Part shown: positions 1 through 5,708 of the stretch, piece after piece | Position numbering within the stretch: the first letter of the stretch is position 1 | How the letters are laid out: the number at the start of each line of letters is the position of its first letter | Assembly: GCA_007375655.1 (NCBI GenBank) | Contig: VMES01000022.1 | Span: 1 to 11,587 of the forward strand | Reading direction: 5' to 3' | DNA: 11,587 nt | Source: Parcubacteria group bacterium Greene0416_79 | GTDB taxonomy: Bacteria; Patescibacteriota; Minisyncoccia; Phycocordibacterales; UBA10002 | The notes under the pieces: model-generated | The model's database searches: none | Seen by the model: the letters and a program-made list of their open reading frames with translations, nothing else | What the model was told of the DNA's origin: nothing | Program-made: the position numbers and the translations under genes

Positions 1-60
1 GGGATTGCGATAGGTTTTGGGATGAGTTCTAATATATACTGTATACACTCATTCGCATAT

Positions 61-69
61 TGGTATACC
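61..69 (+). promoter_or_regulatory. Putative extended -10 promoter of the MFS gene
   Basis: TG at 61-62, one base, then TATACC at 64-69 forms an extended -10 box. It ends 6 nt before the ATG at 76, so transcription would begin at or beside the start codon. No good -35 box is visible. A second -10-like TATACT lies at 35-40. Both lie downstream of the ATG at 22, which argues against that longer start. Confidence 0.4.
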
Positions 70-75
70 CCTCCC

Positions 76-1284
76 ATGGAAACGCCTGCCTCAGCTCCTC
101 AAAGAAAACCATTGAAGCGAGTATTCGGCGTTGAGCGAAACGTCTTCTTCATGGGGCTCGTCTCTTTCTTCAACGACTTCTCCGCGGAGATGATCGTCTC
201 CATCTTCCCCGCGTTCTTCAGCTCCGTCTTGAAGGCCGGCGCCGCGTCGCTTGGGCTCATTGAGGGCGTTGCCGAAGGGTTCGCCAACTTCATCAAGATC
301 TTCTCCGGCCGACTCTCCGACGCCGTCGCGCGGCGCAAGATCTTTGCGGTCTTCGGCTACGCGCTCTCGGTCGCGACGCGTCCGCTCTATCTCTTTGCCG
401 CGGCGCCCGCGCATGTCTTCGGCATCCGCGTCGCGGACCGCGTCGGCAAGGGGCTTCGCGATGCCCCGCGCGACGCGCTCATCTCGCTCTCCGCGCCGCG
501 TGAAGAACTCGGCCGCTCCTTCGGCTTCCACCGAGCCATGGACTCGTTCGGCGCCATCTTGGGACCCCTCGCGGCATTCTTCATTCTGCGCGCATTTCCC
601 GGAGGGTTTGACGCCATATTTATCGTCTCGTTCATGGTCGGCGTCTGCGCGGTACTCTCCTTTGTCTTCGTACACGAAGTGGCGGGCATCGTCCGCAACC
701 CGGAAACCGTGCGGCTCATCCGCTCCTACCCGAAGAAACTCAAGTGGCTCCTTTACACCATGGCGCTCCTCTCGGTCGGCAACATCCCCGTCGCAGTGCT
801 TCTTTTGCGCACCCAAGAGAGCGGGCTCAACATAAGCTTCATCCCCCTGTTCTATCTCTTCTTTAATGTCTCCTTTACGCTTTTTTCCTCATTTGCGGGC
901 CGCGCCGCTGACCGCGTGGGTGAACGTCGCGTCATTTCCTACGGCTACGCGCTCCTCTGCATCGGATATCTTTTCATCATGTATGACGGAACCCTTGCGG
1001 TCTTGGCCGTCGGTTTCTTCCTTCTGGGCGCGGCGCTCTCGCTCGTTGACGGCGTGCAGCGCGCCTACATCGGCAAGTTAACCGGCGCGGAGATGCGCGG
1101 CAGCGCGTACGGACTCTTCAATGCGGCCCTCGGAGTGGGCACCATGATTGCCGGAGCGCTTGGAGGATTTATCTGGCAAAGATACAGCTCCACCGCGGCA
1201 CTTGTAACCGCCGTCATCATCGTGCTCATCGGCCTCATGGCGTTCATGCGAACCGCGCAGAGCGGCACCACCGTTCCAAGATAG
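76..1284 (+). CDS. Major facilitator superfamily (MFS) permease
   Basis: This is a 402-aa inner-membrane secondary transporter; the substrate cannot be read from sequence. The protein has alternating hydrophobic segments typical of a 12-helix MFS fold. The N-half carries a motif-A-like loop GRLSDAVARRK (about residues 78-88) and the run RVADRVGKGLRDAPRD (about 118-133), which I associate with a bacterial MFS subgroup often annotated as efflux permeases. The C-half repeats the loop as GRAADRVGERR, as expected from the internal duplication. The frame is open from an ATG at 22, but I prefer the ATG at 76: the 18 extra residues are atypical, and -10-like boxes lie between the two starts. No Shine-Dalgarno is visible at either. 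The gene is convergent with trmD across 83 bp in which I see no clear terminator. Confidence 0.88.
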   Translation: METPASAPQRKPLKRVFGVERNVFFMGLVSFFNDFSAEMIVSIFPAFFSSVLKAGAASLGLIEGVAEGFANFIKIFSGRLSDAVARRKIFAVFGYALSVATRPLYLFAAAPAHVFGIRVADRVGKGLRDAPRDALISLSAPREELGRSFGFHRAMDSFGAILGPLAAFFILRAFPGGFDAIFIVSFMVGVCAVLSFVFVHEVAGIVRNPETVRLIRSYPKKLKWLLYTMALLSVGNIPVAVLLLRTQESGLNISFIPLFYLFFNVSFTLFSSFAGRAADRVGERRVISYGYALLCIGYLFIMYDGTLAVLAVGFFLLGAALSLVDGVQRAYIGKLTGAEMRGSAYGLFNAALGVGTMIAGALGGFIWQRYSSTAALVTAVIIVLIGLMAFMRTAQSGTTVPR

Positions 1285-1367
1285 CGTCCTGCTGCTTTCC
1301 ACCGCCCTTCCGCGAATGAGTCGTCAAAGCACGAATGGATGAATAGATAGAAGGTGCGAAAGATGCG

Positions 1368-2117
1368 TCATCGCGCGCGGCGCGGGCGCGGGGATTGGCG
1401 TCTCAATCTCCATTCGTCAATCTTCGCATGGTGACCGGTGAGGAGGACTCGGGGGACGCGATACTTCTTCCCCCTATACTCAAATACTTCAGGGCGCGTG
1501 TACACTTCAGGGCTCGCGATGCGCGCTTCTTCGCGCGACTGGGGATCTCCCAGAACTCCCTCCACCTGCCGCGAAATCACATCAATCATAATCATGGCTG
1601 GCAGTTCCCCGCCGGTCAGCACAAACGGTCCCACCGAAATTTCTTCCATTCGCGGCATTCGCATGAATTCGTTGATTCGCATTACCTTTATGACTTTTTT
1701 CACCCGCGCGTCAATTCCCTCGTAGCGCCCGCAGACAATGATGATGTCGGAGCATTGTGCGTATTTCACTCCGATTTCGTTGGTGAACTGTTTTCCACTA
1801 GGCGACAGCCAAAGAATAGGAGCTTTTAGCGTATAGCTTTTGGCTTTTAGCTTTCTAGAATTCCTTATTCTAATGTTCTTGAGAACATTAGAATAAGCAG
1901 ATTCAACGGCTTTGAGTACTGGTTCCGCCTGAATCACCATGCCGGGACCGCCGCCGTAGGGCGCCCGGTCAATCCGCCTATGCCTGTCATAGGTAAAGTC
2001 GCGGGGGTTGTAAAACTTCACCTGTATCTTTTTATCCTCAATCGCCCGTTTCAAGATGGACTCGCCCAAGTAGGAGTCAAAGGCGTGGGGGAAGAGGGTT
2101 ATTATATGAAAAGTCAT
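1368..2117 (-). CDS. trmD: tRNA (guanine37-N1)-methyltransferase TrmD
   Basis: TrmD uses S-adenosylmethionine to methylate G37 next to the anticodon, which prevents +1 frameshifting. This 249-aa protein has the SPOUT/TrmD signatures in order: PRDFTYDRHRRID (38-50), PYGGGPGM (53-60), GRYEGID (130-136), SVGPFVLTGGELPAM (161-175), ISRQVEGVLG (181-190) and YTRPEVFEYRGKKYRVPRVLLTGHH. The substrate-binding Arg (E. coli R154) is kept as R183. The catalytic Asp of E. coli (D169) has no clear counterpart: the segment after GVLG reads DPQSREEAR and is 4 residues shorter, so E196 or E197 may substitute. Two expansions are visible: residues about 74-99, encoded by palindromic repeats, and about 12 extra residues between GRYEGID and SVGP. 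The C-terminus is short and basic. It is last in the rpsP-khpA-trmD cluster and has no visible Shine-Dalgarno. Confidence 0.95.
   Translation of the reverse strand: MTFHIITLFPHAFDSYLGESILKRAIEDKKIQVKFYNPRDFTYDRHRRIDRAPYGGGPGMVIQAEPVLKAVESAYSNVLKNIRIRNSRKLKAKSYTLKAPILWLSPSGKQFTNEIGVKYAQCSDIIIVCGRYEGIDARVKKVIKVMRINEFMRMPRMEEISVGPFVLTGGELPAMIMIDVISRQVEGVLGDPQSREEARIASPEVYTRPEVFEYRGKKYRVPRVLLTGHHAKIDEWRLRRQSPRPRRAR
1821..1897. repeat. In-frame palindromic repeat inside trmD
   Basis: Bases 1864-1879 (CTTATTCTAATGTTCT) and 1882-1897 are perfect 16-bp inverted arms separated by TG. Next to them, 1821-1860 holds an AGCTAAAAGC-type repeat on the minus strand that resembles the intergenic repeat at 2485-2520. 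Together they encode about 26 residues of TrmD (roughly AYSNVLK...YTLKAP) between the helix after VLKAVES and the strand ILWLSP. E. coli TrmD has a much shorter loop here. The reading frame stays open through the repeat. Confidence 0.8.
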
Positions 2118-2127
2118 GGGGAAGTAA

Positions 2128-2176
2128 GTAGCTAGTAGCTAGTAGATAGTAGATAGTAGCTAGTAGATAGTAGAGA
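2128..2176. repeat. Heptamer tandem repeat upstream of trmD
   Basis: Seven consecutive 7-bp units of the form GTAG(C/A)TA, the last degenerate (GTAGAGA), lie 11-59 bp upstream of the trmD start codon. On the minus strand they read as repeated TACTA(T/G)C, so several -10-like TACTAT boxes occur inside them. Copy-number change would alter the trmD leader or promoter spacing. Confidence 0.85.
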
Positions 2177-2195
2177 GTAAAGTGAAAAAAGGCAA
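2167..2195 (-). promoter_or_regulatory. Possible trmD promoter overlapping the heptamer repeats
   Basis: On the minus strand TTGCCT (2190-2195) is followed after 17 bp by TACTAT (2167-2172). The -10 box falls in the heptamer repeats. A terminator lies just upstream, so trmD would need a promoter in this place if termination is efficient. The boxes match the consensus only moderately. Confidence 0.3.
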
Positions 2196-2196
2196 G

Positions 2197-2220
2197 AAAA
2201 AAGGGTCTCGTTAGAGACCC
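2197..2220 (-). terminator. Intrinsic terminator downstream of the 47-codon ORF
   Basis: GGGTCTC (2203-2209) pairs with GAGACCC (2214-2220) around a 4-nt loop. On the minus strand the stem is followed by TTTTTT (2197-2202). It lies 26 bp past the stop of the small ORF at 2247-2390 and upstream of trmD. Confidence 0.75.
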
Positions 2221-2246
2221 AAGGAAGGAACGGCGTTGAAGGGGCT

Positions 2247-2390
2247 TCAGGGCTTATTCATCTCAATGGTCTTCTCGGTTGCGACGCGAAGCGCGTTGAG
2301 CAAACCCATTGCGGAAAGAACTTCCGAACTGTCACTAGCCGCACGTTTAAAAGGTCTTTTTGTTTCAGTTTTCATAGGATCATTTTTCAC
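2247..2390 (-). CDS. Small hypothetical protein between khpA and trmD
   Basis: This is a 47-codon ORF starting at GTG 2390 (VKNDPMKTETKRPFKRAAS...), with AGGT 9 nt upstream as a weak ribosome-binding site. An in-frame ATG at 2375 would give 42 residues. The product is basic at the N-terminus and then amphipathic (SSEVLSAMGLLNALRVATEKTIEMNKP). I do not recognise a family. Support is contextual: a candidate promoter at 2416-2445, a terminator upstream (2441-2472) and one 26 bp downstream (2197-2220) make a tidy monocistronic unit. It occupies the place where rimM sits in many rpsP-khpA-rimM-trmD operons but is far too short to be RimM. A longer plus-strand frame over the same bases reads through the terminator at 2441-2472 and looks like a shadow. 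Confidence 0.45.
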   Translation of the reverse strand: MKNDPMKTETKRPFKRAASDSSEVLSAMGLLNALRVATEKTIEMNKP

Positions 2391-2415
2391 TGCAGGTAAC
2401 CTAACACACTTACGC

Positions 2416-2445
2416 AAAATAGATTTTAATGTTTCCCTAACACAA
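2416..2445 (-). promoter_or_regulatory. Candidate promoter of the 47-codon ORF
   Basis: On the minus strand TTGTGT (2440-2445) and TATTTT (2416-2421) are 18 bp apart. The -35 box overlaps the terminator stem at 2441-2472. The GTG start lies 25 nt downstream of the -10 box. Confidence 0.35.
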
Positions 2446-2472
2446 AACCCGCACTCGCGTGCGGGTTTTGTG
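2441..2472 (-). terminator. Strong hairpin terminator downstream of khpA
   Basis: CACAAAACCCGCAC (2441-2454) and its exact reverse complement (2459-2472) flank a 4-nt TCGC loop, giving a 14-bp perfect stem. The GC core is bordered by T-rich sequence (TTTTGTGTT on the minus strand). It lies 45 bp past the khpA stop. The symmetry means it could also work on the plus strand, though no plus-strand gene lies to its left here. Confidence 0.8.
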
Positions 2473-2484
2473 CAGTTTCTTTCT

Positions 2485-2520
2485 GAAAGCTAAAAGCTAT
2501 CAGCTAGAACCTAAAAGCTA
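2485..2520. repeat. AGCTAAAAGCTA-type repeat at the 3' end of khpA
   Basis: An imperfect array of AGCTAAAAGCTA and CTAAAAGCTAG units runs up to and includes the khpA stop codon. The unit is close to the minus-strand sequence at 1821-1860 inside trmD; both share the pattern GAAAGCTAAAAGC followed by CTAAAAGCT. Confidence 0.6.
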
Positions 2521-2832
2521 GATCTTGAGTTCTTCCATCGCCTCATCAACGCTCTTGGTCGCGCGCTCCGGGCGGGTTCCCCCTTCCGGCTCGTTGATCT
2601 TCAGGTTGACGCGGGCGTTGTTCTTCATGCCGACAACGCGAAGCAGCGTGCGGATCGCCTTGGCGGTATTGCCCATGCGTCCGATGACCTTGCCCATGTC
2701 CGCCGGATTGATGGAAAGAGTGAGCAGCACCCCCATCTCATCAACCGTCCGATTGATCTTGACATCATTCGGATTATCAACCAGAGCTTTGACAACGTAT
2801 TCAAGGAATGCACTGTCGTTTTCCTGTGCCAT
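2518..2832 (-). CDS. khpA: KH-domain RNA-binding protein KhpA (YlqC family)
   Basis: This 104-aa protein carries a single KH domain. The RNA-contacting loop is GRMG at residues 51-54 in the context MGKVIGRMGNTAKAIRTLLR, as expected for the family. Residues 1-45 match the usual N-terminus (FLEYVVKALVDNPNDVKI). KhpA binds RNA broadly, commonly with KhpB, and is linked to cell division and sRNA regulation in Firmicutes; the role in this organism is inferred. The C-terminal about 20 residues (EGGTRPERATKSVDEAMEELKI) are acidic and charged. It sits between rpsP and trmD, the common bacterial order. It has its own promoter (2900-2928) with a leader of roughly 60 nt, and a strong terminator follows. 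No clear Shine-Dalgarno precedes the ATG. Confidence 0.93.
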   Translation of the reverse strand: MAQENDSAFLEYVVKALVDNPNDVKINRTVDEMGVLLTLSINPADMGKVIGRMGNTAKAIRTLLRVVGMKNNARVNLKINEPEGGTRPERATKSVDEAMEELKI

Positions 2833-2899
2833 ACTCGTCGCTTCTTAAATCGTCGTAATCTTTCTTCCTATTCGACCTTGCAGATGTACTGCTCCCGTA

Positions 2900-2928
2900 A
2901 AGGTAGCATAGTTGACTTTGCATGTCAA
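2900..2928 (-). promoter_or_regulatory. Sigma70-type promoter of khpA
   Basis: On the minus strand TTGACA (2923-2928, a full consensus match) is followed after 17 bp by TACCTT (2900-2905), preceded by TGC as an extended -10. This is the best promoter in the window. The -35 region is part of an imperfect inverted repeat, TTGAC...GTCAA (2912-2928), a possible operator. The start codon lies about 60 nt downstream of the expected transcription start. Confidence 0.75.
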
Positions 2929-3003
2929 TGTATGTTGCGGTAATGACTCACAACTGAATCACAGATAACTGAATAACTAGTGCCTCTCGTTCTTGGCAGC
3001 GTA

Positions 3004-3417
3004 TTATGCGGTCTGTACCTGCTCCGTCTGCGGCAGGGTGGCAGAGACGGTTGCTTCTGTCTTCGCTTCCTCCTTGCGCTCCTCCTTCTTCTTTTCTTCC
3101 TGTGGTTGGTTGTCGGTTATGGGTTGTTTCGCTTCTTTCTTCACCGGGCGCGTGCGAGGCAGAACATTTATTTTCTTTCCGGGAATAATCCTCTCCCCAA
3201 CCAGAAAGTTATGCACGGTGCCGGAGGGTTGCGCTCCTTTTGACATCCAATACTTAACGCGCTCGGCGTTCACCTTCTTCTCATCCGTCACGAGATTGTA
3301 GGTGCCGAGCACCTCATGGAACTTACCGCTCCTTGTAGAGTTTTTTGAATCAGTGAGCACCACCCGAAAGATCGGGATGTGCTTCCTCCCCACTCGCTGC
3401 AGACGGATTTTTAGCAT
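3004..3417 (-). CDS. rpsP: 30S ribosomal protein S16
   Basis: S16 is a primary-assembly protein of the 30S subunit that binds 16S rRNA. The 137-aa product opens with the family signature MLKIRLQRVGRKHIPIFRVVL (residues 1-21), then GKFHEVLGTYN (31-41), ERVKYWMSKGAQPSGTVHNFL (52-72). Typical S16 is about 80-90 residues; here a tail from about residue 82 adds some 55 residues rich in Lys, Glu, Gln and Ala (QEEKKKEERKEEAKTEA), probably disordered. The frame is open upstream to 3522, but the ATG at 3417 starts exactly at the family N-terminus. The -10 box ends 7 nt before it, so the transcript is probably leaderless. It is divergent from rnr. Confidence 0.96.
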   Translation of the reverse strand: MLKIRLQRVGRKHIPIFRVVLTDSKNSTRSGKFHEVLGTYNLVTDEKKVNAERVKYWMSKGAQPSGTVHNFLVGERIIPGKKINVLPRTRPVKKEAKQPITDNQPQEEKKKEERKEEAKTEATVSATLPQTEQVQTA

Positions 3418-3424
3418 GAGTGAA

Positions 3425-3452
3425 ATACTATCAGGACTCAAGAAAAAGTCAA
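3425..3452 (-). promoter_or_regulatory. rpsP promoter with leaderless geometry
   Basis: On the minus strand TTGACT (3447-3452), a 16-bp spacer and TAGTAT (3425-3430) preceded by TGA form a good extended promoter. Only 7 nt separate the -10 box from the ATG at 3417, so transcription should begin at or next to the start codon. No Shine-Dalgarno is present. Confidence 0.65.
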
Positions 3453-3465
3453 AAAGCGGGGGCCA

Positions 3466-3474
3466 TGCTATAGT
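3466..3474 (+). promoter_or_regulatory. rnr extended -10 promoter with leaderless geometry
   Basis: TGC followed by TATAGT (3469-3474) is a near-consensus extended -10. The GTG start at 3481 begins 6 nt after it, predicting a leaderless mRNA. The -35 region is poor. It lies back to back with the rpsP promoter within about 60 bp. Confidence 0.55.
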
Positions 3475-3763
3475 GACAGCGTGAAAAAACAACTTCAGAG
3501 AACAAGTGCGCACACGCGGCATATTCCATTGATACGCGGCGTCTTGAGCGTCAATTCCCGCGCAGTGGGGTTCGTGGAAGACAAAAGAAGCGAGGAAGAC
3601 GTTACGATTGAGACGCCGAATCTCGCGACGGCGCTCAATCGTGATGAAGTGGAGGTTGAGTTGCTCAAGGAAAAGGTGCGCGGACGAAAGACCGGCCGTG
3701 TCGTGCGGATTATCAAACGAGCGAAAAGTAGATTTGTGGGGACTCTTGAACCCTCTCCTTCAC

Positions 3764-3792
3764 ACTCTGTGAGAGACAGTATCTCACAGGGT
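3764..3792. repeat. In-frame palindrome inside rnr (N-terminal domain)
   Basis: ACTCTGTGAGA (3764-3774) and TCTCACAGGGT (3782-3792) are inverted arms with 10 of 11 matches around a 7-nt loop. The segment encodes roughly HSVRDSISQG, between RFVGTLE and LRLVADDFRMYAP, where RNase R homologues normally run straight from one strand to the next. Confidence 0.7.
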
Positions 3793-4200
3793 CCTTTGAG
3801 ATTGGTGGCGGATGATTTCAGAATGTACGCGCCGATTCTCATTCCGAGACCGCCGCGCGCGGCGCGGAAAGGACAGAAGGCGCTTGTTGAGATCAAAGAA
3901 TGGAAACTGGGAAAAGAACCGGTGGGAGCCGTGATTAAAGTCATCGGCAAAAAAGGCGAGCACGAAGTGGAGATGGAATCCATCATCCTAGAGAGGGGGT
4001 TTGAGAGCGCGTTTCCGCGCGAAGTGGAGGCCGAGGCAGAAACAATCGCCGAGGAGGCCAGACGACTTATCCGGAAAACAGGCACGCCTATTCCATCTGA
4101 TGAGAGACAGAAACGGAGGGATTTTCGTACCACAACTCTGTTCACGATAGACCCCGCCAACGCAAAGGACTTTGATGACGCGCTGTCGTTTAGAAGGTTA

Positions 4201-4246
4201 CCCTCCTCCGCTAAAGCTACGGAGGGCGAATCTGAAGACAGATTCG
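4201..4246. repeat. In-frame tandem palindromes inside the rnr RNB domain
   Basis: Two palindromes lie next to each other. CCTCCG (4205-4210) pairs with CGGAGG (4220-4225) around CTAAAGCTA; CGAATCTG (4227-4234) pairs with CAGATTCG (4239-4246) around AAGA. They encode PSSAKATEGESEDRFE between DFDDALSFRRL and IGIHIADVSHYV. The SSAKATEG peptide is one I associate with a repeat family spread through Parcubacteria proteins. Confidence 0.8.
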
Positions 4247-5411
4247 AAATAGGGATTCATATCGCTGATGTTTCCCATTATGTCCGCGAGGGTTCTGTGC
4301 TTGACCGCGAGGCGCGGGAGAGGGGCACCTCGGTCTACCTCGTGGACCGCACCATTCCGATGCTTCCCGAGGCACTCTCAAACGATCTCTGCTCCCTCAA
4401 CCCGGGGGTTGACCGGCTCGCGTTCTCGGCCGTCTTTGAGTTGGATGAGCGTGGCCGCGTCCACAGCCGCTGGTTCGGAAAGTCCGTCATCCACTCGCGG
4501 AAACGCTTTACCTATGAATCTGCGCAGAAATCAATTGATATTCATCGTAGAGGTTCAACCTCAGCCCCATTCGCGTCTTCAAAAAGAAACGGCTGGATAC
4601 GCATAAACTTATTGAAGAGTTTATGCTTCTCGCGAACCGCGAAGTCGCGCATTTCTTTTCCAAGACCGCTTCAAAAGCGGGTGGCAAGCTCCAATTCATC
4701 TATCGGACTCACGATGTGCCGAACCGAGAAAAGTTGGAACGGCTCGGGGTCTTCGTGCGGGCGCTCGGACATGAGCTCACCCTACGAAAGGACGGGAGCG
4801 TCAACGGAAAAGACCTGCAGGTGTTGTTTAACGCCATTGAGGGACACGCGTCCGAGTCGCTTATCAAAACCGCGGCTGTGAGAAGTATGGCAAAGGCCGT
4901 GTACTCTACCCTAAACATCGGACACTTCGGACTCGCCTTTGAGCACTATACGCATTTCACCTCGCCCATTCGCCGATATCCCGACCTTCTCGTGCACCGT
5001 TCGCTTTTCGCGATACAGGAACCGCACGGGGTAGACCCTGGCAAGATGTCACGGCTTGAACGAATGGCTGCCGATGCAACGCAAAAAGAGATCTCCGCGG
5101 CCGAAGCCGAACGAGAGTCCATTAAACTCAAACAGGTTGAATACATGCAGGAACGGCTCGGAGCGCAGTTTGAGGGAATTATTTCAGCCGTTACCGAATG
5201 GGGCATCTATGTGGAGGAGAAGGAGACCCGTTCGGAAGGCATGGTGAAGCTTCGCGACATTGGCGGCGACTACTACGCGCTTGACGAGAAGAACTACCGA
5301 ATCGTGGGAGCGCGCACGAAAAAGACATACGCGCTCGGCGACCCGGTGCGCTTCAAAGTGGCCGGCGCCGACCTGGAGCGCAAAACGCTGGATTATCGGC
5401 TCGTGTAATGT

Positions 5412-5439
5412 TTGACCACAAAAAAGAGTTAGCTAGAAT
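5412..5439 (+). promoter_or_regulatory. Promoter of the 76-aa orphan gene
   Basis: TTGACC (5412-5417) and TAGAAT (5434-5439) are 16 bp apart. They lie directly after the rnr stop codon and about 38 nt before the ATG at 5478, leaving a leader of roughly 30 nt without a visible Shine-Dalgarno. Confidence 0.65.
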
Positions 5440-5477
5440 AGAAAATAGAACCGGAAAAACCACGCACATAAGCACAT

Positions 5478-5708
5478 ATGAATGAGAACGACTTTCCGCG
5501 ATTCCAACAAGGCATGACCGTCACACCCGCTGGGAATGAAGTGACAGGATACCGAGGAACAAAGATACGTCCGGGGCAGATACTCGTGATTGCAGCGGTG
5601 TTTGAAGACGAAGGTATTCTGTGCTTAAATCTTCAAGGCATCCGCGACGCGTTTGGAGCAAAGCAATTTGTGGAAGTACGCCGAACTTCCGCACTCGCTC
5701 TTGCGTAA
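5478..5708 (+). CDS. Hypothetical 76-aa protein
   Basis: I do not recognise this protein. It begins MNENDFPRFQQGMTVTPAGNE and contains a middle stretch that looks like short beta strands (GYRGTKIRPGQILVIAAVFEDEGILCLNLQGI), suggesting a small beta-barrel or SH3-like fold; that is inference only. There is no signal peptide, membrane segment or cysteine motif. It is well supported as a gene by its own promoter (5412-5439) and the strong plus-strand terminator 20 bp after its stop (5729-5762). Its last 84 bases overlap the opposite-strand smc frame, whose tail is the more doubtful of the two. Confidence 0.65.
   Translation: MNENDFPRFQQGMTVTPAGNEVTGYRGTKIRPGQILVIAAVFEDEGILCLNLQGIRDAFGAKQFVEVRRTSALALA

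Larger units (their letters stand above)
3481..5408 (+). pseudogene. rnr: Ribonuclease R, internal deletion and frameshift
   Basis: RNase R is a processive 3'-5' exoribonuclease that degrades structured RNA. The first reading frame (GTG 3481 to about 4545) encodes the N-terminal OB/cold-shock region and the first part of the RNB domain, with catalytic acidic residues in IDPANAKDFDDA (D224, D230, D232, D233, spaced as E. coli D272, D278, D280, D281) and IADVSHYVREGSVLD. After FTYESAQKSIDI (about 4540) homology stops. It resumes in another frame from about 4563 (PIRVFKKKRLDTHKLIEEFMLLANRE) and runs through FTSPIRRYPDLLVHR and an S1-like C-terminus to the stop at 5408. Compared with E. coli, about 40 residues between these blocks are absent and the frame changes. 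The first frame alone continues with unrelated sequence to 4881. This is either a broken gene or an assembly error; a single-base error alone cannot explain it. Two palindromic insertions lie in the intact part. Confidence 0.85.

Noticed and set aside
22..75. Longer N-terminus for the MFS permease from ATG 22
   Set aside because: The 18 extra residues do not look like an MFS N-terminus, and -10-like boxes at 35-40 and 64-69 lie downstream of that ATG.
91..816. Long minus-strand ORF over the MFS gene
   Set aside because: Composition is charged and low in hydrophobic residues, with no recognisable motif, and it mirrors a membrane protein on the other strand.
2236..2493. 85-codon plus-strand ORF in the khpA-trmD gap
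   Set aside because: It reads through the hairpin at 2441-2472, has no promoter or ribosome-binding site, and overlaps the better supported minus-strand ORF.
3418..3522. Longer rpsP frame starting at 3522
   Set aside because: S16 proteins begin at MLKIRLQR; the upstream part overlaps the rnr promoter and start.
4268..4606. Alternative plus-strand frame overlapping rnr as a bridge for the frameshift
   Set aside because: It does not encode any of the missing RNase R residues, so it does not rescue the gap.
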